Positions 56,648-64,000 of a stretch of DNA of 64,000 nucleotides are shown piece by piece. The DNA is from Cyanobacteriota bacterium (lineage in GTDB: Bacteria; Cyanobacteriota; Cyanobacteriia; CACIAM-69d). Both the position numbers and the translations under genes were made by a program. The stretch is taken from NCBI GenBank assembly GCA_022402445.1, contig JAKRSF010000008.1:1-64000 (forward strand). Direction: 5' to 3'. Within the stretch, counting starts at the first letter, position 1. Every line of letters begins with the position of its first letter. The notes beneath the pieces were generated by a model that searched no databases, was not told where the DNA came from, and worked only from the letters and a program-made list of their open reading frames with translations.

Positions 56648-58903
56648 TTAGAGTGGGGATGCTATAACATCAGCCGCCGTTAGTTGATTGGGGGCAATAT
56701 TTGCAAGTTTAGCGAGCAATTCTGAACCATTACTGAGGTTTAGAACGCCATCGCTAACCGTCCGAGAAAGCGCGTTAAAACTGAGACCCGTTGGCAGGAC
56801 TAGGCGATCGCGCCCCGCTTCAAAATCCAAGACCGTAACCGTGCCATCGCGATCGCCCCCCAGAGCAAAATAATCTGCCCCGGCCCCACCGCACAGGGTA
56901 TCGTTCCCCCAGTCCCCAAAGAGCCAATCGTCCCCCTCGCCGCCGAGGAGCAGATCGTCATCTTGGCCGCCGTGGAGCGTGTCATTGCCATCGCCGCCGA
57001 CCAGCACATCGTCCCCCTGATGGCCAAAGAGCCAGTCGTTGCCGTTGCCCCCCAGGAGCGTATCGTGTCCCGTGAGGTCGGGGAGACTCGGATCATTTGT
57101 GCCGCCATAAAGGGTGTCATTGCCCAGATCGCCGCTGAGCCAATCGTCCCCGCGATCGCCCCACAGTTCATCATCCCCCTGGCCGCCGTGGGCAAAATCC
57201 TCCCCTTGGCCGCTATGAATTAGGTCATCGCCGCCGCCGCCGCCGAGGCGATCGCCCCCTTCGCCGCCATAGAGTTCGTCCCGGTCCAAATCGCCAGAAG
57301 CCTGCGCCGTCGGTGCCCCCAGGATCAGATCGTCCCCGAGGCCGCCGAAAATTTGATCGTTGCCGCCACCACCACTGAGTACATCCTCGCCGTCGGTGCC
57401 CTTGAAGGTGTCGTCACCATCACCGCCCTTGAGGGTGAGGCGGGGCGATCGCGGTGGTGTCACAAAATCGAGATCCGGTGCGGGAGGGATCAGGGCGTCA
57501 CAGTCGTGGGGTGGCGCGATCGCGGCCTCCACCGTCCCCAGCAGGGGAAAATTGAACAGGTCAATGGCCGGGTCATTCGTCCGTAGCTGAAAAACCCCCG
57601 AAACCGTGCCCGGTGCCGTCGCCGTAAACCGCAGGGGCAGCCGTGCCGTTTCCCCCGGCGCAAGCCCTGGGGGCAGAGCCGCCCCTAGATTGAATCCGTC
57701 CGGCAATGTGAGATCAAAGAACCGTAGGGGGCCATTGCCGCCATTGCGAATCGTCAGAATTTGTTCGGCGGTCTCCCCCGCGATCGCGCTGAAGGTCAAA
57801 AAATCTGGGGTGCCATCCGCGATCGCCCCACCCGCCGCATCCGTCACCGCGATCGCCGGACGCAGTTCTACCACAGATTGAGCAGTTGATTGGGGGCTCG
57901 ATATGGCCACCGCCGCCGCCGAATCGTTGTCTGCAATGCTGACCGTCACCGACGGCACCGCCAAACCGCCATAGGCCACGTCGCCGCTCGCCACAGTGTG
58001 GGTGATTGTCCCCAGATGGTTTCCCTCAACCGCGACATCATCCACCGCCGTCACCGTCACCGTTTGCGGCACATTCCAATTGCTATTGGTGAACGTCAAG
58101 GTGGTTTGATTGACCGTAACCTGCGTCCCCAAATTGAGGGTAATGACCACATTATTAGTCGGCGGCGTGCGCAGGACCACCGTGTAGTTATCCGTTGCGC
58201 CCCCCTCCGTCACCTGGGTAGTTCCCCCCGACTCCGTGATGATCACCCCCGGAGCCGCCATGCGGAAATTATCAATCGCTAGGCCGTGATCATTGACGTC
58301 GTCATTTAGCTCAATCCAACGAATCCATAGGGTCTCGTCATTGGCCCAGTTTAGGCCCGTTAGCGTTCCACTCCGATTTGGCCTATTTCCATCTGAATTT
58401 CCGTTCACCGCCCCGGCTGTTGCTGTAGCTACTGGCGAAGTCCAATTAAAGTTTCCGTTGGGTCGTATCCAACTAGAAACAGCAGAAAATGAAGTGCCTA
58501 AGCCATATTCCAAAACCATGTCTTGGGGTGTAGTGTTGCCGCCGTTTCGCCATTGTTCTCCGTCAAAGGTAAGTGTTAGACGATCTAGAGTTGAGCCTGT
58601 GACATTCTTTGCCGCTACGGCGATATAGCCCGCGATCGTTTGATCAGGAGCAGTTCCAAAGTAAGATCCTCCTGATCCCAATCCGCCTAAGGCTCGATCC
58701 GTCGATCCAGCTACGCCAAAACTATAAAATGATCCTGTATTTGAACTACCTGTTCCGGCAAGATAGCTTGTCAATGGATTCGAGTCTTTATTGAAAAGTG
58801 ACCAGCCTGCTAGAGTATTGTTATTGACCCACGGTAAGCCTGTTCCAGAGATCGCCAGGGTATTAAAATCTTCAGAGTAGATGCCACTAAAATTAATTGC
58901 CAT
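56648..58903 (-). CDS. RTX-type calcium-binding secreted protein
   Basis: A 751-residue extracellular protein. Residues about 1-215 form a domain seen in cyanobacterial surface proteins (MAINFSGIYSEDFNTLA; TIAGYIAVAAKNVTGSTLDRLTLTFDGEQWR). A Calx-beta-like region follows (about 220-330), then a choice-of-anchor/ASPM-like domain (about 365-465, LTIRNGGNGPLRFFDLTLP). Last comes an array of about ten RTX nonapeptides (GG-x-G-x-D patterns such as GGDGDDTF, GGNGNDWLFG) binding calcium in a beta-roll, and a C-terminal secretion region. There is no N-terminal signal, so type I secretion is expected, but no transporter is adjacent. The first ~450 coding bases are clearly AT-richer than the rest. Confidence 0.85.
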   Translation of the reverse strand: MAINFSGIYSEDFNTLAISGTGLPWVNNNTLAGWSLFNKDSNPLTSYLAGTGSSNTGSFYSFGVAGSTDRALGGLGSGGSYFGTAPDQTIAGYIAVAAKNVTGSTLDRLTLTFDGEQWRNGGNTTPQDMVLEYGLGTSFSAVSSWIRPNGNFNWTSPVATATAGAVNGNSDGNRPNRSGTLTGLNWANDETLWIRWIELNDDVNDHGLAIDNFRMAAPGVIITESGGTTQVTEGGATDNYTVVLRTPPTNNVVITLNLGTQVTVNQTTLTFTNSNWNVPQTVTVTAVDDVAVEGNHLGTITHTVASGDVAYGGLAVPSVTVSIADNDSAAAVAISSPQSTAQSVVELRPAIAVTDAAGGAIADGTPDFLTFSAIAGETAEQILTIRNGGNGPLRFFDLTLPDGFNLGAALPPGLAPGETARLPLRFTATAPGTVSGVFQLRTNDPAIDLFNFPLLGTVEAAIAPPHDCDALIPPAPDLDFVTPPRSPRLTLKGGDGDDTFKGTDGEDVLSGGGGNDQIFGGLGDDLILGAPTAQASGDLDRDELYGGEGGDRLGGGGGDDLIHSGQGEDFAHGGQGDDELWGDRGDDWLSGDLGNDTLYGGTNDPSLPDLTGHDTLLGGNGNDWLFGHQGDDVLVGGDGNDTLHGGQDDDLLLGGEGDDWLFGDWGNDTLCGGAGADYFALGGDRDGTVTVLDFEAGRDRLVLPTGLSFNALSRTVSDGVLNLSNGSELLAKLANIAPNQLTAADVIASPL

Positions 58904-59274
58904 GGGTTAATTCAACTTGAAGAGCTTTTTGAGGTTGCTGTTGTTGAATGGGAGAAAATAGCTGCGGGCGGCCTGATCCTACCATGACTCCCTTTAGGTG
59001 ATTTCCAGTTGTGCCTAACTGACAAGGAAATGCAAGATTGTTCTGTATTGTTAGTAACGCTTACCAGTGCGCCCCGATTGGTTAACTGATGGTTAATGCC
59101 TACGCGATCGCGGCCTTCCCTACCCCATCCTTTGATCCCGTCGCCCCCGCCCCCACCGGCCAGTTCAGGGCGATCGCGGCAAATGGTAGGATCAATCACC
59201 GCACTTGCTGCGCGATCGCGCCCTAGCCCCGCCGATCTCCAGAGGCAGCCCCATCCCTTGCAGAGTCGAACCCC
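58904..59274. other. Intergenic region with divergent promoters
   Basis: This 371-base gap separates the RTX gene from accC. It holds no supported gene. An AT-rich patch at 59020-59100 contains GGTTAACTGATGGTTAATG, a direct repeat of GGTTAA, which may lie within the accC promoter. Confidence 0.35.
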
Positions 59275-60648
59275 ATGCGCTTCTCTAAAATCCTGATCGC
59301 CAATCGAGGAGAAATCGCCCTGCGAATCATTCGCACCTGCGAAGAAATGGGCATCGCCACCGTCGCCGTCCACTCCAGCGTTGACCGTCAGGCCCTGCAC
59401 GTCCAGCTCGCCGACGAAGCCGTCTGCATCGGCGGAGCCGCCAGCAGCAAGAGCTACCTCAACATCCCCAACATCATCGCCGCCGCCCTCACCCGCAACG
59501 CCACGGCGATCCACCCCGGCTACGGCTTCCTGGCGGAAAACGCCCGCTTCGTCGAAATCTGCAACGACCACCAGATCGCCTTCATCGGCCCCAGCGCCGA
59601 ATCCATCCTCGCCATGGGCGACAAATCCACCGCCAAGGCCACCATGCAAGCGGCGGGCGTGCCCACCATCCCCGGCAGCAAAGGGCTCCTCAAGGATGAA
59701 CGGGACGCCCTCGCCATGGCCGAAGAAATCGGCTACCCCGTCATGATCAAAGCCACGGCGGGCGGCGGCGGGCGCGGGATGCGTCTGGTGAAACAGGCGG
59801 CGGATTTACCGAAACTTTTCCAAGCGGCCCAGGGGGAAGCGGAAGCGGCCTTCGGAAATCCCGGCCTATATATGGAGAAGTTCATCGAAAAACCGCGCCA
59901 CATTGAATTCCAAATCCTCGCCGACAGCCACGGCAATGTGGTCCACCTCGGGGAGCGGGATTGCTCGATTCAACGGCGTCACCAAAAGCTTTTAGAGGAA
60001 GCCCCCAGCCCCATTTTGACCCCCCAATTGCGGCAGAAAATGGGCGCGGCGGCGGTGGCGGCGGCGAAATCCATTGGCTATGTGGGCGCGGGCACCGTTG
60101 AATTTTTGGTGGATGGGGCGGGGGAACATTTTTATTTCATGGAAATGAATACCCGCATTCAGGTGGAGCATCCCGTCACGGAGGCCATCTGCGGTTTGGA
60201 TCTGATCGCGGAACAAATCCGCATCGCCCAAGGGGAACCCCTCGGCTATACCCAAGAGGAGGTGGTGTTGCGGGGCCACGCGATTGAATGCCGCATCAAT
60301 GCGGAGGATCCGGACCATAATTTCCGACCGCAACCGGGGCGCATTGTGGCCTATTTGCCGCCCGGTGGACCGGGGGTGCGGATGGATTCCCACGTGTATC
60401 CGGACTATGAAATTCCGCCCTATTACGATTCCCTGATTGGCAAGTTAATTGTGTGGGCTCCAACGCGGGAGATGGCGATCCAGCGGATGCAGCGGGCTTT
60501 GCGGGAATGTGCGATCACGGGGGTGACGACAACCCTAGGATTCCATCAGCGGGTGCTGAGTGCGCCGGAGTTTTTGGAGGGGGATGTTTATACTAATTTC
60601 GTGGAAATGTTTATGGCTCGGGAGCGCCAGCAGGGGGGCGGTTCCTGA
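59275..60648 (+). CDS. accC: Acetyl-CoA carboxylase, biotin carboxylase subunit
   Basis: A 457-residue ATP-grasp enzyme that carboxylates biotin on AccB, the first step of fatty acid synthesis. Motifs are the start [17 protein letters not shown], the glycine-rich loop [36 protein letters not shown] and [16 protein letters not shown], with the catalytic Glu and Arg. The length and ending match cyanobacterial AccC. accB is not adjacent. The gene is strongly GC-rich with standard codon use. Confidence 0.98.
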   Translation: MRFSKILIANRGEIALRIIRTCEEMGIATVAVHSSVDRQALHVQLADEAVCIGGAASSKSYLNIPNIIAAALTRNATAIHPGYGFLAENARFVEICNDHQIAFIGPSAESILAMGDKSTAKATMQAAGVPTIPGSKGLLKDERDALAMAEEIGYPVMIKATAGGGGRGMRLVKQAADLPKLFQAAQGEAEAAFGNPGLYMEKFIEKPRHIEFQILADSHGNVVHLGERDCSIQRRHQKLLEEAPSPILTPQLRQKMGAAAVAAAKSIGYVGAGTVEFLVDGAGEHFYFMEMNTRIQVEHPVTEAICGLDLIAEQIRIAQGEPLGYTQEEVVLRGHAIECRINAEDPDHNFRPQPGRIVAYLPPGGPGVRMDSHVYPDYEIPPYYDSLIGKLIVWAPTREMAIQRMQRALRECAITGVTTTLGFHQRVLSAPEFLEGDVYTNFVEMFMARERQQGGGS

Positions 60649-60688
60649 TGGTTGTTCTCGCATTTTGACGGGCGATCTCGGGGGAGTT

Positions 60689-61495
60689 TTAGCATGATGA
60701 ATCCCGCCGCGATCGCCACCGGCTGAAGGGGCCACAGAACTGATCGAGGGACAGGCAGTGGAGGCGATCGCCATCGGCCATGGCCACCCGCCGATCCTCA
60801 GGGCGGTTGTAGCCCCAGTCCGCCAGAAATAGCTCAACCCCTTGGAGATCCGGGCGCTTTTTCACCTTGTGGAGTGTACTGAGCATATCCTCCACGAACC
60901 ACAGGCCCCGCCCATCGTCGGTGGGGGCCAACAGCCGCAGGGTATCGGCCTTGGGGCGCTGAACCCCCTTACCAAAGACCTGCCCCGCCGGGAAGAGGAT
61001 CCCTTCACGGGCGAGCAGTTTTCTCACAAAGCGTTCCTCTTTCGTGGTAACAATATGGCAAGGCAGGGGGCTATCTAGAATCTGTTGCAGCCGCGCGATC
61101 GCGCCGGGGAAAAAATCATGGAGCCCCAGCCATTCCTCAAAATCATCGGCAATCCAATCATCCCGGAGCCCATCGGTCAGGGCGGCCAACTCCTTAGGAT
61201 CAAGGCCATCGGAGGCCACCTGGCGATCGCGCAGGGTGGGCCAGTCGCGGCCAATGCTCTCCTCCGAAGTGCCCAGCAGCAACACCCGCAACAGCACCGC
61301 CATCTCCCAGCCCGTTTCAATGACCGGACGCAACCGCGCGAAGGTGGGCTCTAGGGTCGCGGGGGTCGGGATTTCATGGCCCAACCACACCTGACAATAG
61401 ACCCGCCACGCGGTCTGGAAATATTCCCGCATTCCGTCACATAAAACCCCATCAAAATCCAGGGCAAGGCACCGGGGAAATGACTCATGTTCCAT
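60689..61495 (-). CDS. HAD superfamily hydrolase
   Basis: A 268-residue HAD phosphatase-like protein from ATG 61495. Motif I is CLALDFDGVLCDG (nucleophile Asp and the second Asp), motif II is the Thr in HIVTTKEERF with the lysine of motif III just after (KEERF), and motif IV is LWFVEDML. The large helical cap between motif I and II (about 25-125) has the family's cyanobacterial text YCQVWLGHEIP. The substrate is unknown. An open frame extends 57 codons upstream, but it overlaps the next gene and looks unconserved. It is probably co-transcribed with the glycosyltransferase upstream. Confidence 0.83.
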   Translation of the reverse strand: MEHESFPRCLALDFDGVLCDGMREYFQTAWRVYCQVWLGHEIPTPATLEPTFARLRPVIETGWEMAVLLRVLLLGTSEESIGRDWPTLRDRQVASDGLDPKELAALTDGLRDDWIADDFEEWLGLHDFFPGAIARLQQILDSPLPCHIVTTKEERFVRKLLAREGILFPAGQVFGKGVQRPKADTLRLLAPTDDGRGLWFVEDMLSTLHKVKKRPDLQGVELFLADWGYNRPEDRRVAMADGDRLHCLSLDQFCGPFSRWRSRRDSSC

Positions 61496-61616
61496 CGGAG
61501 AAATTGGGGAAGGTACCATAGGGATCGCAGGGGTAGGGGTCAAGGCACCGCCGGACCCGTGGAAATTGAATGAACTCGTCCCCCATTGTTTTAACGAATT
61601 GTTGTGGCGAATCGCC

Positions 61617-62363
61617 TTAGCGAATGGGGGCGGGCCGCAGCCAATCGAGCAGGGCTCGCCATACAAAGTAGGGCAAGGCCAGCATTCGCCGCCAGCGCCA
61701 GGGTTCCTGGTACAGCCGGTACAGCCACTCTAAATGGTGGTCACAAAACCAAGCAGGGGCTCGCTCCTTTGTGCCCGCCCAGATGTCAAAACTGCCCCCC
61801 ACGCCAATCCAAATGGCCTCGGGGCAGCGATCGCGCACCTGGGCAATCCAATATTCCTGGCGCGGCACCCCCAACGCCACCAAAATAATCCGAGGGCGCT
61901 GGGCCGCGATCGCCTCCTCAAAATCCTTCAACTCCTGATCATTCACATAGCCGTGCTGCACCAGGGAAATGGCCAGGTTCGGGCAGCGCGATCGCCACCG
62001 CTGGGCCGCAGTCTCCGCCACCCCAGGCTTGCCCCCAAAAAACACCACCGGCCAATCCCCCCGGCCCGCCGCTCGCTCCAGCAGCCCCTCCGCCAGCTCA
62101 ATCCCCGGCATCCGCTTGATCCGCCGCCCCCGCGCCCGGAGATAGAGCACCACCCCCGCCCCATCCGGCACAATCAAATCCGCCCCCAGCAGCGCCGATC
62201 GCAACTGGGCATCCCGCTCCGCCGCGATCGCCATCTCCGCATTCAGCGTCGCCACCGTCGCCCCGCGCCCCAGAGCCAAACAATCCAGCAGCCAGCCCAC
62301 ATAATCCGCACACAGGTGAACCGGCAAGCCCAACACCGACGCGCGATCAAGGTTCAAACCCAT
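61617..62363 (-). CDS. WecG/TagA/CpsF family glycosyltransferase
   Basis: A 248-residue GT26-type enzyme that adds N-acetylmannosaminuronate-like or similar sugars in envelope or capsule polymer synthesis. The pattern is VATLNAEMAIAAERD, LIVPDGAGVVLYLRARG (the conserved Asp-Gly), RMPGIELAEGLL, VVFFGGKPGVAE, then LVALGVPRQEYWI, GVGGSFDIWAGTKERAP and LEWLYRLYQEPWRWRRM. All are standard, and the length is normal. It has no membrane helix but a basic tail likely to touch the membrane. The sugar donor cannot be told from sequence. Confidence 0.92.
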   Translation of the reverse strand: MGLNLDRASVLGLPVHLCADYVGWLLDCLALGRGATVATLNAEMAIAAERDAQLRSALLGADLIVPDGAGVVLYLRARGRRIKRMPGIELAEGLLERAAGRGDWPVVFFGGKPGVAETAAQRWRSRCPNLAISLVQHGYVNDQELKDFEEAIAAQRPRIILVALGVPRQEYWIAQVRDRCPEAIWIGVGGSFDIWAGTKERAPAWFCDHHLEWLYRLYQEPWRWRRMLALPYFVWRALLDWLRPAPIR

Positions 62364-62576
62364 GGCCGTGATCTAAACAACACCAACCCAACGAACAACC
62401 AAAAAGGGAACGCCGAAAGGCCCCCAACCCCCGCTGCCCCGCAGCGGCACCCCAGCGGCCATTGCACATAATCGCCCGCCCATCGCCATCCCAGGGAAAG
62501 AGGGGCAAGGAAGCTAACCCTCCCCGCCCCCACCAGCGGATGAACCGCCCCCTCAGCCCCCGCTCCCATGGGGGAA

Positions 62577-62858
62577 TCAAGCCTCGGGCGCAACCTTATC
62601 CTTAAACAACTTGCCCGCCGAAAAAGCCGGCACCCGCGTGGCAGGAATTTGCATCTTGTCGCCCGTTTTCGGGTTGCGACCCTCCCGGGCCTTCCGCTCG
62701 CGGCTTTCAAAGGACCCAAACCCCACCAGGGTTACCTTATCGCCAGCGGAAACGGCGTCCACAATGGAATCGAGGGCCGCCGAGAGGACCAAATCCGCCT
62801 GTTTTTTGGTCACCTGGGCCTTTTCAGCTACCTTATCGACGAGCTCGCCTTTATTCAT
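62577..62858 (-). CDS. hup: HU family DNA-binding protein
   Basis: A 93-residue histone-like protein. It opens MNKGELVDKVAEKAQVTKKQ, has the GFGSFESRERKAREGRNPKTG segment that leads to the DNA-binding arm, and IPATRVPAFSAGKLFKDKV at the end, all standard for HU. It compacts and bends DNA without sequence preference. GGGAGG lies 5 bases before the ATG. A hairpin can form in its leader (62897-62947). Confidence 0.97.
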   Translation of the reverse strand: MNKGELVDKVAEKAQVTKKQADLVLSAALDSIVDAVSAGDKVTLVGFGSFESRERKAREGRNPKTGDKMQIPATRVPAFSAGKLFKDKVAPEA

Positions 62859-62896
62859 TACGTCCTCCCAGAAAATACGGGAAACTGGTTCGGTTC

Positions 62897-62947
62897 TTCG
62901 CTACCAAACTTGGGGGAGCTGTGGCGCTCAAACCCTGTTGTAGCGAA
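62897..62947 (-). promoter_or_regulatory. Hairpin in the HU leader
   Basis: TTCGCTAC at 62897-62904 is the exact complement of GTAGCGAA at 62940-62947, with 35 bases between. In the minus-strand message it would fold about 40 bases before the HU start and could regulate translation or be an operator. The surrounding 329-base gap (62859-63187) is AT-rich and holds no other feature I can support. Confidence 0.4.
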
Positions 62948-63187
62948 GCTTTTGCTGCCACATTTTAAGGGGTATTTCCGGAATATAGGCGCTTCTGGGG
63001 GCTAAGAGCGGGGAATCTGTTCCCTTCTATGAAGTTTGGAATCGATTTAGTTGTTTTAATCACCCAAAGTTGTCCATTAGGTTAATAATTGTTGCGTTTC
63101 CTTGAGAGGTCTAGGGGGCCATGATTTGGGGCGGACGATCGCGGAACTGTGTGCGGCGGCGGCGGCGGGGACGGGGTGGGTTTTAGG

Positions 63188-64000
63188 ATGGGGGCGTTGA
63201 TGATCAGCCGACGGCTGAGGTTGCGAAGGATGGTAGGGCAGCGGGTACGGATGGTGACGGGCCTCGGGGCGATCGCAGCGACCCTGGGGGTGTTGATGCC
63301 GGGGCACAGGGGGATGGCCTTTGGGGGCAGCGGGGTTCCCCAGACCAATCCGCCAATCCAGCAGCAGACCTATCCACAGGGGGACCAAACCGAGCGGCTG
63401 CTGCGCGATCGCGTCTGTCCGGGCTGCAATCTGCGGGGCAGCAGTTTGGTGTATGCGAACCTGATAGGGGCGGACCTGCGGGGGGCGGACCTGCGGGGGG
63501 CGAACCTGAGTCAGGCGACCCTTGCGGAGGCGGACCTGCGGGGGGCGGACCTGCGGGGGGCAACGCTCCACGGGGCGGATTTGCAGGGGGCTTTTCTAGA
63601 TGGGGCCTTGCTTGGGGGCGCGAATTTTCAAGATGCCATTCTCTATGGGGTGACCGTGGTCGGTGCCCAGGTGGATCAGGCCAATCTGCGCGGGGCGGTG
63701 GGGGTGCCGACGGCCTGGGTGAGCGCCCGCGATCGCTTCAACTGGGGCGTTGCGGAGGCGGAGCGGGGCAATTTCGCCGGGGCCGCTGCCCACTATGACG
63801 CGGCGATCGCCCAGGATGGCACCTTCGCCGAAGCCTACCTCAACCGGGCGGTGGCGCGGGCCAATCTGGCGGACTATGAGGGGGCCGCAGCGGACAGCCA
63901 ACGGGCATCAACCCTCTTTGCCCAGCGCAACGATCCCCAGGGGGCGGAGCAGGCGGAGGCGTTTCAAACCCAGCTTGATGCCTACCTAGAGGCGAGTCAG
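63188..64000 (+). CDS. Pentapeptide-repeat and TPR protein (3' end outside window)
   Basis: An open frame of at least 271 residues with no stop before the window ends. Residues about 1-45 look like a signal peptide with a basic start ([11 protein letters not shown]... ending PGHRGMAFG). A pair of cysteines follows (VCPGCNLRG), then about 17 pentapeptide repeats ([17 protein letters not shown] and similar, residues about 82-175) that form a right-handed beta-helix. The rest (from about 185) reads as TPR helices: [23 protein letters not shown] and [24 protein letters not shown]. Pentapeptide-TPR proteins are common in cyanobacteria, often periplasmic or lumenal, of unknown function. The start among several early ATGs is uncertain. 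Confidence 0.82.
   Translation, partial: MGALMISRRLRLRRMVGQRVRMVTGLGAIAATLGVLMPGHRGMAFGGSGVPQTNPPIQQQTYPQGDQTERLLRDRVCPGCNLRGSSLVYANLIGADLRGADLRGANLSQATLAEADLRGADLRGATLHGADLQGAFLDGALLGGANFQDAILYGVTVVGAQVDQANLRGAVGVPTAWVSARDRFNWGVAEAERGNFAGAAAHYDAAIAQDGTFAEAYLNRAVARANLADYEGAAADSQRASTLFAQRNDPQGAEQAEAFQTQLDAYLEASQ

Noticed and set aside
61496-61666. 57-codon upstream extension of the HAD phosphatase
   Set aside because: It runs into the end of the glycosyltransferase gene and has no conserved residues. ATG 61495 leads straight into motif I.
1-64000. tRNA, rRNA or tmRNA genes
   Set aside because: I scanned the intergenic gaps for T-loop (GGTTCRAATC) and rRNA-like text and found no convincing match.

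Overview
The window comes from a GC-rich cyanobacterium. The evidence is the photosynthesis genes (psbH, psbN, petM, ycf39, the ndhA-ndhI-ndhG-ndhE cluster, the Rubisco chaperone gene raf1), the nitrogen regulator gene ntcA, many cyanobacteria-specific conserved hypotheticals (DUF3084, DUF3593, DUF1574, DUF3146-like), and a very dense scatter of the HIP1 octamer GCGATCGC. I cannot name the genus. I saw no rRNA, tRNA or CRISPR array. TAG is the commonest stop codon. All functional names come from reading the translations and from memory of the families; no database search was run.

Layout. 1-10 kb: a secreted TPR-CHAT protein, the psbN/psbH pair, tatA, pth with an unusual tail, a DUF3146-like protein, a TgpA-like membrane protein without the transglutaminase cysteine, a CobD-like aminotransferase and a DICT-GAF histidine kinase. 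10-17 kb: mobA and an NtcB-like LysR regulator (nitrate assimilation), leuC, an EF-hand protein, fabI, ntcA with a perfect NtcA box upstream, and two Uma2-family genes. 17.8-19.6 kb: an AT-rich, HIP1-free island carrying one orphan ORF with a CoiA-like zinc-ribbon start. It lies between a short signal-peptide remnant and the 3' part of a CHAT protease gene and is bounded by a near-identical 9-10 bp direct repeat. 19.8-28.5 kb: DUF3084, a RuvX-like nuclease, raf1, ndhAIGE, an NAD kinase and an orphan ABC ATPase.

28.5-43.1 kb is a type IV pilus chemotaxis locus: hmpF, divergent from patA/pilG-type, pilH-type and cheW genes, a giant methyl-accepting protein and a giant CheA hybrid kinase. The last two each carry a very long acidic, low-complexity segment of about 770 and 890 residues. 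43-64 kb: petM, ycf39 and a second NAD kinase; a GAF-GAF-PAS adenylate cyclase; a DUF1574 protein with a four-fold internal repeat; DUF3593; dnaE uninterrupted at the site where many cyanobacteria carry a split intein; a third Uma2 gene; a large RTX protein; accC; a HAD phosphatase; a WecG/TagA glycosyltransferase; HU; and a pentapeptide-TPR protein running off the right edge.

The themes are photosynthetic electron flow and NADP supply (ndh, petM, ycf39, two NAD kinases, raf1), nitrogen control (ntcA, ntcB-like, mobA) and surface motility signalling (the tax locus and a cAMP cyclase). The parts least explained by known families are the AT-rich island with its CHAT fragment, the disordered segments of the tax proteins, and the repeat domain of the DUF1574 protein.
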